A stretch of DNA of 64,000 bases, from positions 186,001-250,000 of the forward strand of contig NZ_JAPHOQ010000004.1 of the NCBI RefSeq assembly GCF_026191355.1. Reading direction: 5' to 3'. Position 1 is the stretch's first letter, and every line of letters begins with the position of its first letter. The stretch is from Legionella sheltonii (lineage in GTDB: Bacteria > Pseudomonadota > Gammaproteobacteria > Legionellales > Legionellaceae). The notes beneath the pieces are model-generated. The model ran no database searches. It saw only the letters and a program-made list of their open reading frames with translations, and was not told the DNA's origin. A program made the translations under genes and the position numbers. Positions 25,520-34,936 of this stretch are shown here, in pieces.

Positions 25520-26926
25520 ATGTTTGATTTTACCGGAAGTTATACAGATCAATATCAATTAACCATGGCACAGGTTTACTTTTTAAAAGGCCACCAAAAT
25601 ACTACTGCTGTCTTTGATTATTTTTTTAGAAAACTTCCATTCGGTTCGGGATACGCTGTTTTTGCCGGTTTAGCAGACTTATTGGAAATATTAGAAAACT
25701 ATCATTTCAATGAATCTGATATTCATTTTTTAACAAGTAAAGGGATGCATCCTGAGTTTCTTGAGTATTTGAAAACCTTTCGCTTTAATGGGACTATTTA
25801 CGCTCTATCAGAAGGAGATATCGTTTTTCCTACTGCACCCATTGTGACCGTAGAAGCCAATATGCTCGAGGCGCAACTGATTGAAACTATTCTTTTAAAT
25901 TTACTTAATTTTCAAACTCTTATCGCGACAAAAGCAAGTCGAATACGACACGTTGCAGGAGATTGTCACTTAGTTGATTTTGGTTTACGTAGAGCACAAG
26001 GCCCGGGAGGGTATTATGCCAGCCGCGCGGCGATTGTTGGTGGGTTTGATGCAACCAGTAATGTCTGTGCAGGGCGTGATTATGATATTCCTATTTCTGG
26101 AACTATGGCACATTCATTCATCCAAAGTTATGACAGTGAATTAGCTGCATTTCGGGATTTTGCTGAAATCTGGCCTAATAATTGTACCCTGCTTGTTGAT
26201 ACATACAGTACCCTAGAAAGCGGTGTACCTAACGCAATTCGCATAGGCAAAGAAATGGAGCAACAGGGACATCGATTGCATGCAATCCGCTTAGATAGTG
26301 GTGATTTGGCAGATTTGGCAAAAAAATCACGACACATGTTGGATGAAGCAGGCCTACATTATGTAAAAATAGTTGCATCCAATCAATTAGATGAATCGAA
26401 AATTAAAATCCTGCGTGAACAAAAAGCACCTATTGATATTTTTGGTGTGGGCACAAATTTGGTTATCGGCGCCCCAGATGCTGCTTTAGATGGAGTATAT
26501 AAACTGGCTTTTGCCAATGAAAAACCACGACTTAAACTTTCTGAATCAACAACTAAAATCACTTTACCTTATAAAAAACAAGTATTTCGCTTACTGCATC
26601 AAGATGCCTTTTTAGGTATGGACGTTGTTGGACTTATGGATGAGACGAAATTAGATAAAGTCTATGCCCCGTTTGAAATGGAGCAATTATTATCTCACGA
26701 TCATTACCGACAAGAACCTCTATTGCAAAAAGTCATGGAACATGGCAAGCGGCTTATGCCATCAAAAACGTTACAGGAAATCGCCCAATACAGTAAAACA
26801 CGATTGAGTCAACTACCTGAAGAATACAAACGGTATGATAAACCAAGCACCTATAGGGTGGGGTTAAGCGAACAACTGACGCTCCAACGTAATGAACTCA
26901 TTAAAAAATATAAAAATGAGTTCTAA
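25520..26926 (+). CDS. pncB: Nicotinate phosphoribosyltransferase
   Basis: This enzyme makes nicotinate mononucleotide from nicotinate and PRPP, using ATP, in the Preiss-Handler NAD salvage pathway. The 468-residue protein starts with TDQYQLTMAQVYF and shows FDYFFRKLPFGSGYAVFAG, VDFGLRRAQGP and GTMAHSFIQSYDSE. H198 in the last is the expected phosphorylated histidine. It also has AIRLDSGDLADLAKK and VASNQLDE...IFGVGTNLVIGAPDAALDGVYKL. Length and order match the bacterial/eukaryotic long form. Single gene with its own upstream region. Confidence 0.94.
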   Translation: MFDFTGSYTDQYQLTMAQVYFLKGHQNTTAVFDYFFRKLPFGSGYAVFAGLADLLEILENYHFNESDIHFLTSKGMHPEFLEYLKTFRFNGTIYALSEGDIVFPTAPIVTVEANMLEAQLIETILLNLLNFQTLIATKASRIRHVAGDCHLVDFGLRRAQGPGGYYASRAAIVGGFDATSNVCAGRDYDIPISGTMAHSFIQSYDSELAAFRDFAEIWPNNCTLLVDTYSTLESGVPNAIRIGKEMEQQGHRLHAIRLDSGDLADLAKKSRHMLDEAGLHYVKIVASNQLDESKIKILREQKAPIDIFGVGTNLVIGAPDAALDGVYKLAFANEKPRLKLSESTTKITLPYKKQVFRLLHQDAFLGMDVVGLMDETKLDKVYAPFEMEQLLSHDHYRQEPLLQKVMEHGKRLMPSKTLQEIAQYSKTRLSQLPEEYKRYDKPSTYRVGLSEQLTLQRNELIKKYKNEF

Positions 26927-27011
26927 AAGCCCCCACTGTGATTTCCTGGTTGCTACTCAGGATTAGCACCCACACTCCCAATCAACCTGGAGTAGAACAC
27001 TCATAAAATAT

Positions 27012-27055
27012 CCCTTCTCCCCTTGGGGAGAAGATGCCCGCAGAGCGGATGAGGG
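27012..27055. repeat. Dispersed repeat family B (CTTCTCC...GGAGAAG...GCGGATGAGGG)
   Basis: CCTTCTCCCC and GGGGAGAAG form a hairpin, followed by CCCGCAGAGCGGATGAGGG. Related copies lie at 36037-36079 and 43547-43560, and in reverse at 47156-47196. It lies between the convergent pncB and lhr-type genes. Confidence 0.65.
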
Positions 27056-27156
27056 TGTCCTATAATTCCCCTCCCCCCTGTCCCTCTCTCGAATCGGGAG
27101 TGGGGATTTTATGCCAACCGCCGAGCTTACCAGCCTAGTCTAACCATAATCCGAAT

Positions 27157-30100
27157 CTACAAAGTCACTGTTCCTCCGACCAACCGAATCTCCGACTTCA
27201 TTGCTGCCGAAACCCGATCACCGGGTAAGACAATTCCTACTAAATTCAAAGGATCTACGGATGAAATAATTTGCGGCATCTCATCCAGTTCTTCATTTCG
27301 CATCGCCCGTAAAGAGTCTACAGCATAACCTAATGCAAATTGCTCGCCTAAAAATCCATCAACAAAACGACCACCACGTACTTCACCACGTAATTCAAGG
27401 CGTCTCAAGAAAATCAATAGATCACGCCAACGTGGAATATTTTTCTCGCGCACAAGCAAATCACGAAATACCACCCCATAGCGTTTCAATAACATCCAAC
27501 ATGCAGCTTCCACTCGTTTCTCTTGATCTGCTTGCGCATGCACATGCAATAAAGACCAACGTCCCGTACTCAGTGGAAACAAAGGTCTCCGTCGATGTCG
27601 GCTGCTGTATTTACGTTTTGTACTAATCAGGGTGCGTACATTATCAAAACTGTCTGCTGTGACCATACCCGCTGCGACCAATTCCCATAAACCATTTTCT
27701 ACTTCTACTTTCAGATTTCCCGTCCCACGGACGATATCGGCGTAGAAGGAAGCACCGTATTTTTGTAAAAATTGGTAAATATTGCGTGCAGGATGGCTTA
27801 AACTCTCCACCTCTTCAATATTATCAACAAGTGCATGGGGTGGAATCCAATCGGCATCCTCTCGCACAAAAAACGTAATCGGTGCATTTCGACTAGGGGA
27901 TAAACGTCTTGATTTCTTCGTTTCTTCGTCCAGAACGGCTATCGAAGGATGAGGGGACACACGCCCCCAACCGACAAGACCACTCATACATAATTTATCT
28001 AACATCAACTGATCATAATCGTGTACCCGTGCAGGAAAAATATCCGATTCCCATGCATTGGCCGCAAGCTCAAAGCCTTGAAGTTGCTTGATCACCTCCA
28101 ACAGTCCACTCTCTCCACGTAATTGATTTCCTTTTGCCACATGTTGCCACTTGAGTAACCAGGCCATAAATTGAGCTCGAGTAACGGGTTTAATCTGTTT
28201 ACGTAACGATTCTGTAGTGTAACGATGAATACGTGCTAACAAACGCCGTTCACACCATTCGATCTCACCAGCACACTCTGCTCGAAAGCTCCCACGCAAT
28301 AGATAACCACTGGCTTCCAATTTTAATAAGGCATGTTCGACATCCAAGGGTGAAAGTCGCAAACAATCAGCGAGTGTCTTTTGAGTAATTGGTCCTGTAT
28401 GCGCAAGCCAGCCACGAATTGCTTTCAAGATACCCTCATCTTGTGTGCATGACTCTTCCTCAATATCAACCATTTCGTTGCTAAATAGTGCTTGTGGAAA
28501 AATACAGTGAAAAGTCTTCTTTTTTTCAGCAGGGACATAATAATTTTTGTCTGTAACCCTAGCTAATACCGCTCGTCCTTCGAGCTGCAATTCAATAAAA
28601 TATTTTTTCCAAATAGGTAAGGTTGCTTGATACTCAGAAAAGTGAATTGTTTCGGGAAAAACAATCACTGTTTGCAATACATCATGCAATTCATCCGCAG
28701 AGCGAATATCTGGCCAAGCTTGTTCCTGAACTTCGGTCACTGCTTTGGGGTCTAGCTTACCTACCTCTTCCAACAATGATTCAGGGAGTACACGACGCAT
28801 TTCTACTGCCCGTGAACGTCGCTCCTCTAAAGGAGCATCATCTAAAAATGCATAAGGATTAGCATTTAAAATTTCATGAGAAAATACAGAAGGTACTGGA
28901 GTATCTACGGCGAGACACTTAATGTGTTTGGATTCAATAGCATGAATCACTTCCGTTAAGCCATCAATGTCTAAAGCTTCTGTTAGAATATCTTTCATGG
29001 TCTCTTCGATAAGGGGATGTTCAGGCAACACCACATCCCGCCCCCCCAAATTATCCTGACATGCTGCTGCATCTGGAAAAACAGCCGCCAATAAGTCATC
29101 CGCCAACATCCGTTGAATGTTTGGAGGCGTTTTTTTACCGCCACGAAAACGTAATAATGACAAGGATCGTGAAGCGACAGCACGAAAGCGCACACCTAAT
29201 AAAGGGGATTGCAACACCGCTTGGGTAACGACGTCTTTTAAGGTATTGGTATGTAAAAAATGGAACACATCCGACAGAGGAAAGCTGTGTTGTTCTGCCA
29301 AAGAGATATTTAATCCATTATCAGTAGCCGCGGCTTGCAATTCAAAATTAAATGATCGGCAAAATTTCTTGCGTAAAGCCAATCCCCAAGCCTTATTAAT
29401 ACGGGCACCAAAAGGTGCATGGATGATCAGTTGCATGCCGCCGCTTTCATCAAAAAAACGTTCTGCAATGATTGTTTTTTGTGTCGGAACCGCGCCGAGA
29501 ATTTGCCGTCCTACACGGACATACTCTAATAATTGTTCTGCAGCGGCATGATCTAAGCCACAATGACTCATCAACCATTGAATGGCAGCCTTAATTTCAG
29601 GGTAATGCTTTATATCAACAATTTGTGGACTTTTTTCTGGCAACAATTCACTAATTTTTTCACGCATCTGCGAAACGTGTTGTGATAGTTCAATGCTTCG
29701 TGCCGGAGCTTCACCGAGCCAAAAAGGCACGCTAGGTGGTGCACCATGGGCATCTTCCACAAGCACACGCCCATTTTCAATACGTAGTATTTTCCAGGAA
29801 TTCGTACCTAGTAAAAAAATATCACCGCGATTACTCTCTACAGCAAAGTCCTCATCCAAAGTGCCTACCATGGCATTATCAGGCATGGCAATAACAGTAA
29901 ACAAACCGTTATCCGGAATGGCGCCTCCGCTCGTTATCGCTGCCAGTCGACTACCTCGCCGTGCCTTAATAACGTGATTCACTTGATCTCTATGAATATA
30001 AGCGCCATAGCGTCCTCGTGATCCGGAAACTCCCTCAGACAACATAGTAAGAAGTTCATCAAACTTTTCCCATGTTAGATGATGATAAGGGTAAGCATTT

Positions 30101-31413
30101 TTAAAATGGCAAAAGAGTAAGTTTTCCTCCCAATCCTGGGTGGCACATGCGGCTACTATTTGCTGCGCTAAAATATCTAAAGGCTCTTGTGGAATAATCA
30201 ACTGATCCAAATCTCCTTGGCGTATTGCATAAACCAGGGCAGCACATTCTAATAATTCATCACGTGTTGTGGCAAAAATACGTCCTTTCGAAATGGCTGC
30301 ATGCCAGTGCCCTGCTCTACCGATGCGTTGCAATGCGGTAGCAATAGCACGTGGTGATCCGATTTGGCACACCAAATCAATGCTTCCAATATCAATTCCC
30401 AACTCCAAAGATGCAGTGGCAACTAATACTTGGAGTTCGCCTTTTTTTAATTTTGTTTCTGCTTCCAGCCTTAGTTTTCGCGATAGGCTTCCATGATGAG
30501 CCAAAACCTTATGTTCCCCTAAACGTTGTTCCAAATGATGAGCAACCCGTTCCGCCAATTTTCGGGTGTTTACAAATACTAAAGTGGAACGATTTTCCTT
30601 AGCATAAGCGGTAATTTTGTCGTATAGTTCATCCCACATCTCATTGGAAGCAACAGCGGCCAACTCAATTTCAGGCACCACAACCTGCAAATCTAATTGG
30701 CGTGCATGCCCTATATTGACTAATTTCACGCTGGTCTTTTTAGCGCCTGTTAAAAAATGCGCTACCTTTTCCAAAGGTTTTTGAGTAGCAGACAATCCAA
30801 TCCGAATAAATGGTTTGATGGTGAGTGCTTCCAAACGTTCGAGGGATAAAGCTAAATGCGCGCCTCGTTTGTTATTTGCTAAAGCATGAATTTCATCGAC
30901 AATTACTGTATGGATACCCGCTAAATTAACACGGCTTTTTTCTGCAGTGAGTAAAATATAAAAAGACTCAGGTGTAGTGATTAAAATATGTGGTGGCTGC
31001 TTGAGCATTTTTTGACGCTCACTGTTTGGAGTATCTCCAGTTCTCACGGCCACACGAATTTCTGGTAAATATATACCACGTTCTTTGGCGAGTTCCGTAA
31101 TTTCCTGAAGCGGTACAAGTAAATTTTTTTGCACGTCGTTACTCAGTGCTTTGAGAGGTGAAACATACAAAACCTCTGTCAGATCCTGTAAACTTCCAGA
31201 TATCGCTTTGCGTACCAAACCATCTAAGCATGCTAAAAATGCGGCCAGAGTTTTTCCTGAACCCGTAGGCGAGGAAATCAGGGTATCATTTCCTGATAAA
31301 ATAAAAGGCCATCCCTGCTCTTGCGGTTCTGTGGGTTCACCTACTTTTTGGATAAACCATTCCTGTACGAGCGGATGTGCCCAAGTCAGGCTTTGATGTT
31401 TTGTCGAACTCAT
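27157..31413 (-). CDS. lhr: Lhr-type large ATP-dependent helicase
   Basis: This 1418-residue superfamily 2 helicase shows all core motifs: Q-like start, Walker A SPTGSGKT (about 54-61), LYVSPLKALSNDVQKNL, TTPESFYILL, motif II DEIH, motif III GLSATQKP, and in the second RecA domain VFVNTRKLAERVAHHL, LVATASLELGIDIG and QRIGRAGH. The Lhr-specific winged-helix and DUF-type region, including the YFDESGGMQLIIHAPFGARINKAWGLALRKKFC block, comes next, then the long C-terminal part. E. coli Lhr is a DNA/RNA-DNA helicase linked to DNA repair. Length is slightly below E. coli Lhr (1538). Single gene. Confidence 0.93.
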   Translation of the reverse strand: MSSTKHQSLTWAHPLVQEWFIQKVGEPTEPQEQGWPFILSGNDTLISSPTGSGKTLAAFLACLDGLVRKAISGSLQDLTEVLYVSPLKALSNDVQKNLLVPLQEITELAKERGIYLPEIRVAVRTGDTPNSERQKMLKQPPHILITTPESFYILLTAEKSRVNLAGIHTVIVDEIHALANNKRGAHLALSLERLEALTIKPFIRIGLSATQKPLEKVAHFLTGAKKTSVKLVNIGHARQLDLQVVVPEIELAAVASNEMWDELYDKITAYAKENRSTLVFVNTRKLAERVAHHLEQRLGEHKVLAHHGSLSRKLRLEAETKLKKGELQVLVATASLELGIDIGSIDLVCQIGSPRAIATALQRIGRAGHWHAAISKGRIFATTRDELLECAALVYAIRQGDLDQLIIPQEPLDILAQQIVAACATQDWEENLLFCHFKNAYPYHHLTWEKFDELLTMLSEGVSGSRGRYGAYIHRDQVNHVIKARRGSRLAAITSGGAIPDNGLFTVIAMPDNAMVGTLDEDFAVESNRGDIFLLGTNSWKILRIENGRVLVEDAHGAPPSVPFWLGEAPARSIELSQHVSQMREKISELLPEKSPQIVDIKHYPEIKAAIQWLMSHCGLDHAAAEQLLEYVRVGRQILGAVPTQKTIIAERFFDESGGMQLIIHAPFGARINKAWGLALRKKFCRSFNFELQAAATDNGLNISLAEQHSFPLSDVFHFLHTNTLKDVVTQAVLQSPLLGVRFRAVASRSLSLLRFRGGKKTPPNIQRMLADDLLAAVFPDAAACQDNLGGRDVVLPEHPLIEETMKDILTEALDIDGLTEVIHAIESKHIKCLAVDTPVPSVFSHEILNANPYAFLDDAPLEERRSRAVEMRRVLPESLLEEVGKLDPKAVTEVQEQAWPDIRSADELHDVLQTVIVFPETIHFSEYQATLPIWKKYFIELQLEGRAVLARVTDKNYYVPAEKKKTFHCIFPQALFSNEMVDIEEESCTQDEGILKAIRGWLAHTGPITQKTLADCLRLSPLDVEHALLKLEASGYLLRGSFRAECAGEIEWCERRLLARIHRYTTESLRKQIKPVTRAQFMAWLLKWQHVAKGNQLRGESGLLEVIKQLQGFELAANAWESDIFPARVHDYDQLMLDKLCMSGLVGWGRVSPHPSIAVLDEETKKSRRLSPSRNAPITFFVREDADWIPPHALVDNIEEVESLSHPARNIYQFLQKYGASFYADIVRGTGNLKVEVENGLWELVAAGMVTADSFDNVRTLISTKRKYSSRHRRRPLFPLSTGRWSLLHVHAQADQEKRVEAACWMLLKRYGVVFRDLLVREKNIPRWRDLLIFLRRLELRGEVRGGRFVDGFLGEQFALGYAVDSLRAMRNEELDEMPQIISSVDPLNLVGIVLPGDRVSAAMKSEIRLVGGTVTL

Positions 31414-31506
31414 GAAATTAATGATAAATGGGCAAATTCAATACATAGTATAGGCGATCTTACTGCCGTAGAGCAGTATCCTTTTTTGAGTTTCTCCGCT
31501 CAGTCA

Positions 31507-31553
31507 CGTCATCCCGAGTGCAACGAGGGATCTCCAAACTGCAGCACAGTGTA
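31507..31553. repeat. Dispersed palindrome family A, partial copy
   Basis: CGTCATCCCGAGTGCAACGA continues to GGGATCTCC, the left half of the palindrome whose full form is seen at 37983, 38940 and 50579. The right half (CTCGGGATGACG) is missing here. Confidence 0.65.
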
Positions 31554-31573
31554 GATAGTTATCCCCATAATTA

Positions 31574-31846
31574 TTATTCCACCTCAATAAGAATTTGTTC
31601 GATTTCCTTATTTTTAAATACAACATGTCGATGCAAACCTACAGCAATTACTACTGGCGCTAACTCTTTCATTGCCTTAATTGCCTCTTCTTTTTGCTTC
31701 TCTGTGCTATTTGGATGTTCAAAAATGTCGGCATTCGCTAAAAAGGCCGCAATTGTTCCTTTCCTTACGATTTTGCCATGGATTAGTGTAGTATCCACTC
31801 CATCAGGCAATATATCTTCAGGACGAATTGAATTATGATTTGACAT
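31574..31846 (-). CDS. Hypothetical protein, 90 residues
   Basis: A small soluble protein I cannot assign. It begins MSNHNSIRPEDILPDGVDTT and has an N-terminal segment with IHGKIVRKGTIAAFLANADIFE, a charged helix (STEKQKEEAIKAMKELAP) and a C-terminal VGLHRHVVFKNKEIEQILIEVE. No signal peptide. It lies 38 bases after the stop of the next unknown gene on the same strand, so they probably form a two-gene unit. AGGAGAAAAG lies just before the start. Confidence 0.6.
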   Translation of the reverse strand: MSNHNSIRPEDILPDGVDTTLIHGKIVRKGTIAAFLANADIFEHPNSTEKQKEEAIKAMKELAPVVIAVGLHRHVVFKNKEIEQILIEVE

Positions 31847-31884
31847 GCTTTTCTCCTATCTCTTATAGGATAACCAACCGGTTC

Positions 31885-32190
31885 TTATGGGTGACCTGAT
31901 CTCATGCTCTCAACTATTTCAGATTCATCAGAACCTGGTTGTACTGGCTTTATAGTTTTCCTTAATTCCTCCATTAATTTGGTTTGCTTGGTAGCCCATA
32001 ATGAGGACCCCACATGAATTTTCTTGTACTCCGAAATAATATTTTCCACACTTTTTTTGGTTTTTTGTATTATATCAGGATCGAAATTGGTTTTTTGATT
32101 TTCTGCTTGCTCGGCTAATTCAAATCCCAGCTCTAAAGTATCTTGGGTTCTTTTATAATTTATACCTGTTCGCAAATATTTCTCTAACAT
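31885..32190 (-). CDS. Hypothetical protein, 101 residues
   Basis: A small, highly charged helical protein with no domain I recognise: MLEKYLRTGINYKRTQDTLE, then a run of Lys/Glu-rich helices (DIIQKTKKSVENIISEYKKI and KQTKLMEELRKTIKPV) and an acidic tail (PGSDESEIVESMRSGHP). It is upstream of the 90-residue gene in the same direction, probably cotranscribed. The small size would suit a regulatory or adaptor protein, but nothing proves it. Confidence 0.55.
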   Translation of the reverse strand: MLEKYLRTGINYKRTQDTLELGFELAEQAENQKTNFDPDIIQKTKKSVENIISEYKKIHVGSSLWATKQTKLMEELRKTIKPVQPGSDESEIVESMRSGHP

Positions 32191-32441
32191 GGAGCATGCT
32201 CTGTTTATTAATTGAATAATGAAGCATATTTTAGCATTGTTTGTTCATTAGCAAAACCAACCTCAGGTGAGCAAACATACAAAAAAAATCTGCGCATCGT
32301 TGCTCATAACATGACCGTATATTGAAGAAAAAGGAAATGGAAACAGTCCCTAATACAATAGAAAACGATTGCAGCGTATTTAAAATTACCACACAATCGC
32401 AGTTTACACCCACATCGACTTTTTGTTTATTAGGTAAAAAA

Positions 32442-33023
32442 ATGATTATTATAGTTTGTGGCACGTCATCTTCTGGGAAATCAACACTTTGTCATGAATT
32501 ACAAAGTCGGCTTGGTGATGGCTGGCTCAGCTTTAGTACTGATGGGTATTTGGGCATGCTGGGTGATAAATTTGCGGGGTTACATCCTGACAATCCGCAA
32601 GTTTATATTCCTAATGATATTTGCTATGCGCACCAATATGCCGATGGAACCTATGAAATCATGCCTGGGAAATTGTGTTCAAAACTCTATTTCACCATAC
32701 CCAATGTCCTGAAGCTTCTTGCCGAACAAGGCTTCAGTATTATTGTTGACTCCTTTATTACAACTATTGATGAATTTAAAAGTTATAAAGAAACATTAGA
32801 AAACTATGGAGTTTTATTTGTTTATCTTGATGCTTCTGAGACAACGATTGCACAAAGAGAAGCAGCCAGGGGTGATCGATTAAAAGGATCAGCACTTCAT
32901 TGGTTGAAGCGATTTAATTTTCAAGAACATTGCAATGTGTGCATTAATACCGAAAAAATGGATATACAGCAGATTGTGAATAAGGTTTTTCAGGTATTAG
33001 AAACACCTATTACGCTGCGCTAA
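32442..33023 (+). CDS. Chloramphenicol phosphotransferase-like P-loop kinase
   Basis: This 193-residue protein begins MIIIVCGTSSSGKSTLCHEL, a P-loop at the very N-terminus as in chloramphenicol 3-O-phosphotransferase of Streptomyces. FSTDGYL follows at the place of that enzyme's catalytic Asp. VIVDSFITT-like and VFVYLDASETTIAQREAARGDR match the lid/Arg region of the kinase family. I placed the start at ATG 32442, next to the P-loop, with TTAGGT upstream; the frame is open 40 codons further with no sensible N-terminus. The native substrate is unknown, and resistance to chloramphenicol should not be assumed. Confidence 0.82.
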   Translation: MIIIVCGTSSSGKSTLCHELQSRLGDGWLSFSTDGYLGMLGDKFAGLHPDNPQVYIPNDICYAHQYADGTYEIMPGKLCSKLYFTIPNVLKLLAEQGFSIIVDSFITTIDEFKSYKETLENYGVLFVYLDASETTIAQREAARGDRLKGSALHWLKRFNFQEHCNVCINTEKMDIQQIVNKVFQVLETPITLR

Positions 33024-33147
33024 TCCGGGCAGCAAAATGATAATTAACGATAATATTACGTTTTTTTTACACCTATTGGACTATAAACTGATTTTTACAC
33101 CCTATAAAATCATCACACCCAATTCAAAGATGTCTGTTTAAGCATTT

Positions 33148-33996
33148 ATGAACAATTATGTTGAACGAAGTATCCAGATTCCGGGTTTTACTCTTGCTTT
33201 AAAAATTTGGCATCCCGAAAAACCCAATCCTGTTTTGTGTTTGCATGGCAAACTGGATAACGCGGCAAGCTTTGATTTCTTGGCACCATTGCTGCCTGAC
33301 AGACAGCTTGTTGCGGTGGACTATCCAGGTACCGGATTTTCCAGCCATTATCCTCCGGGGGTTATGCCGCATTGGAAAAATGATGCGTTGTTGATGTTGC
33401 ATTTAATCAAAGCATTAAAATGGAAGCATTTTGATATCATTGCCCATTCATTAGGCTCTTTACTGGCCACAACCATTGCCATTGCACAACCCACGCAGGT
33501 TAGAAAATTGATATTTCTTGATATCTTGGGACCTAAGGTCAATTTTATTGAACAAGCAACAGCAAACTTGCAAAACGATGCAGCGCATTATTTATCCTAT
33601 AACCCCCTACAAAGAACGCTGTTTACCGATCGTATTGCTGCCATCCATGATCGCATGAAGATTGGTTCCATCAGTTACCAAGCTGCTGAGGCTTTAGTTG
33701 AGCGCGGTACTGTAAAAAATAAAGAGGGCTGGCGTTGGACTTTTGATAAACGTTTGCATTGTGTCGCGTCGACCCTTCCATTTGAGGATGAACTAAGAGC
33801 GATGTTGCAAGCGATTAAAGCTCCATTATGTCTCATTCGGGCAAAACAAGGGGTACCTTATCCTGAAGAGGTTTTTCAAGCAAGAATGCGCGCAATCAAA
33901 AATTGTACGCTTTATGAGGTTGAAGGGGGGCATCATGTACACATGGATGATCCAGTACCTGTAGCCAAGTTAATTGATTGTTTTTTAATCTATTAG
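33148..33996 (+). CDS. Alpha/beta hydrolase (serine hydrolase-like)
   Basis: This 282-residue protein has the alpha/beta hydrolase pattern: CLHGKLDNAASFDFLAPLLP (oxyanion loop HGKLDN), VAVDYPGTGFSS, the nucleophile elbow IIAHSLGSLL with Ser101, and a C-terminal His in VEGGHHVHMDDP. A likely acid lies near ICLIRAKQGVPYP-type sequence. The start pattern and HGxLDN loop resemble the SERHL-like subgroup. No signal peptide, so it is cytoplasmic. The substrate is not predictable. It is a single gene 124 bases after the CPT-like kinase. Confidence 0.87.
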   Translation: MNNYVERSIQIPGFTLALKIWHPEKPNPVLCLHGKLDNAASFDFLAPLLPDRQLVAVDYPGTGFSSHYPPGVMPHWKNDALLMLHLIKALKWKHFDIIAHSLGSLLATTIAIAQPTQVRKLIFLDILGPKVNFIEQATANLQNDAAHYLSYNPLQRTLFTDRIAAIHDRMKIGSISYQAAEALVERGTVKNKEGWRWTFDKRLHCVASTLPFEDELRAMLQAIKAPLCLIRAKQGVPYPEEVFQARMRAIKNCTLYEVEGGHHVHMDDPVPVAKLIDCFLIY

Positions 33997-34131
33997 ATTG
34001 TTTAAAAACCTACAAATGCTCTTTTTTTGAAAAATACTGTTATTTTAAGATCTGTTTGTGCTAAAGTGAGCTACATTTTCTCGACAACAACGAAAGATAA
34101 AATTTTTAATGTAAAGTAATGAGGTGATAAA

Positions 34132-34668
34132 ATGGCATTTTTTAAGTGGAACTGGGGTGCAAAGAAAGCGGATCAAGTGAAAGCTGGATTAAAAAAATTT
34201 GGTTCATCCAAGCCCAACGTCTATAATACAGTTAGTGATTTGAGGGTTGAATTAAAAGCTGAAGCAAATGAAAACCATTCTAAAGACATCATCAATGCGT
34301 TACAACAACTCGATGCTAGGTTAGATGAAATACAGCAAACCTTCAACAAAGACACCAATCAACCGATGAATGTCTTTGAATACGCGTTTTGCTGTCGAGA
34401 ATTTGCTGAAGAATGTCGATCAGCTATTTTAAGTTACGAGCCAACCTTAATGGCCGCTCCTGGCATTTGGAATAAGCTCAAAGCATACATCAATGCCATC
34501 GTGGAATATATTGGGTTTCAGCCATTATGCGAACCGGAGAAAAGCACACTTGGCTTAAAAGAGGATTTTAGACAACAATTTAACACTACAAAACGCAATC
34601 TCATGCCCAAAAAGTCTCCTAGCGATTCTGAGGATGACCCATGCAGCTGCTTCTCAATGAAATTCTAA
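34132..34668 (+). CDS. Hypothetical protein, candidate effector
   Basis: This is a 178-residue soluble protein I do not recognise. It starts with an aromatic/basic N-terminus (MAFFKWNWGAKKADQVK), followed by helical regions (KDIINALQQLDARLDEIQQTF) and a central block with CCREFAEECRSAIL. The tail (PKKSPSDSEDDPCSCFSMKF) is acidic and then cysteine-rich. It is not a CaaX box because the cysteines are more than four residues from the end. Absence of export signals and the acidic tail make a translocated substrate possible. GAGGTGATAA precedes the ATG. Confidence 0.6.
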   Translation: MAFFKWNWGAKKADQVKAGLKKFGSSKPNVYNTVSDLRVELKAEANENHSKDIINALQQLDARLDEIQQTFNKDTNQPMNVFEYAFCCREFAEECRSAILSYEPTLMAAPGIWNKLKAYINAIVEYIGFQPLCEPEKSTLGLKEDFRQQFNTTKRNLMPKKSPSDSEDDPCSCFSMKF

Positions 34669-34681
34669 GATAAAAAATTTT

Positions 34682-34774
34682 ACTTGTAGCTTGAGAGCAG
34701 CGAAATAGAATTCAACCCGGAAATTATATGGACTTACCCCGGGTTACGGCTTCGCTTAATCCAGGCTACAAGTA
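34682..34774. repeat. Intergenic inverted repeat with family D unit
   Basis: ACTTGTAGC (34682-34690) and GCTACAAGT (34766-34774) are perfect 9-bp inverted arms. The right part (34736-34772) holds CCCGGGTTACGGCTTCGCTT then AATCCAGGCTACA, a dispersed unit related to 1087-1118. It follows the candidate effector gene and could act as a stem-loop at its transcript end. Confidence 0.5.
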
Positions 34775-34872
34775 AATCACTTCCTTATTTTATAATCTCT
34801 ATTTTTAAATTCTTATCCTAATCGAACAGTGCTAATATAGATGAATTAAAAAATTTCAAAAGGAATTGTCTT

Positions 34873-34926
34873 ATGCGCGATATATTTGAAATAAACCCCA
34901 CTCAGCTCAGCCAACTCATTTTTTAG
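34873..34926 (+). CDS. 17-codon upstream ORF, possible leader peptide
   Basis: ATG 34873 follows AAAAGGAATT, a good ribosome site, and reads MRDIFEINPTQLSQLIF before TAG at 34924. The stop overlaps the ribosome site (TAGGAGTGAG) of the AI-2E-type transporter gene, whose ATG is 10 bases later. This spacing allows translational coupling. It may be a leader peptide or a chance ORF. Confidence 0.4.
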   Translation: MRDIFEINPTQLSQLIF

Positions 34927-34936
34927 GAGTGAGCTC

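Noticed and set aside
27333-30602. Several plus-strand frames of 60-144 codons opposite the Lhr-type helicase
   Set aside because: They are antisense shadows of a long conserved coding gene and show no family features.
34132-34668. C-terminal CaaX prenylation motif in the candidate effector
   Set aside because: The last cysteine is five residues from the end of the chain (CFSMKF follows C-S-C), so it does not meet the C-a-a-X form.
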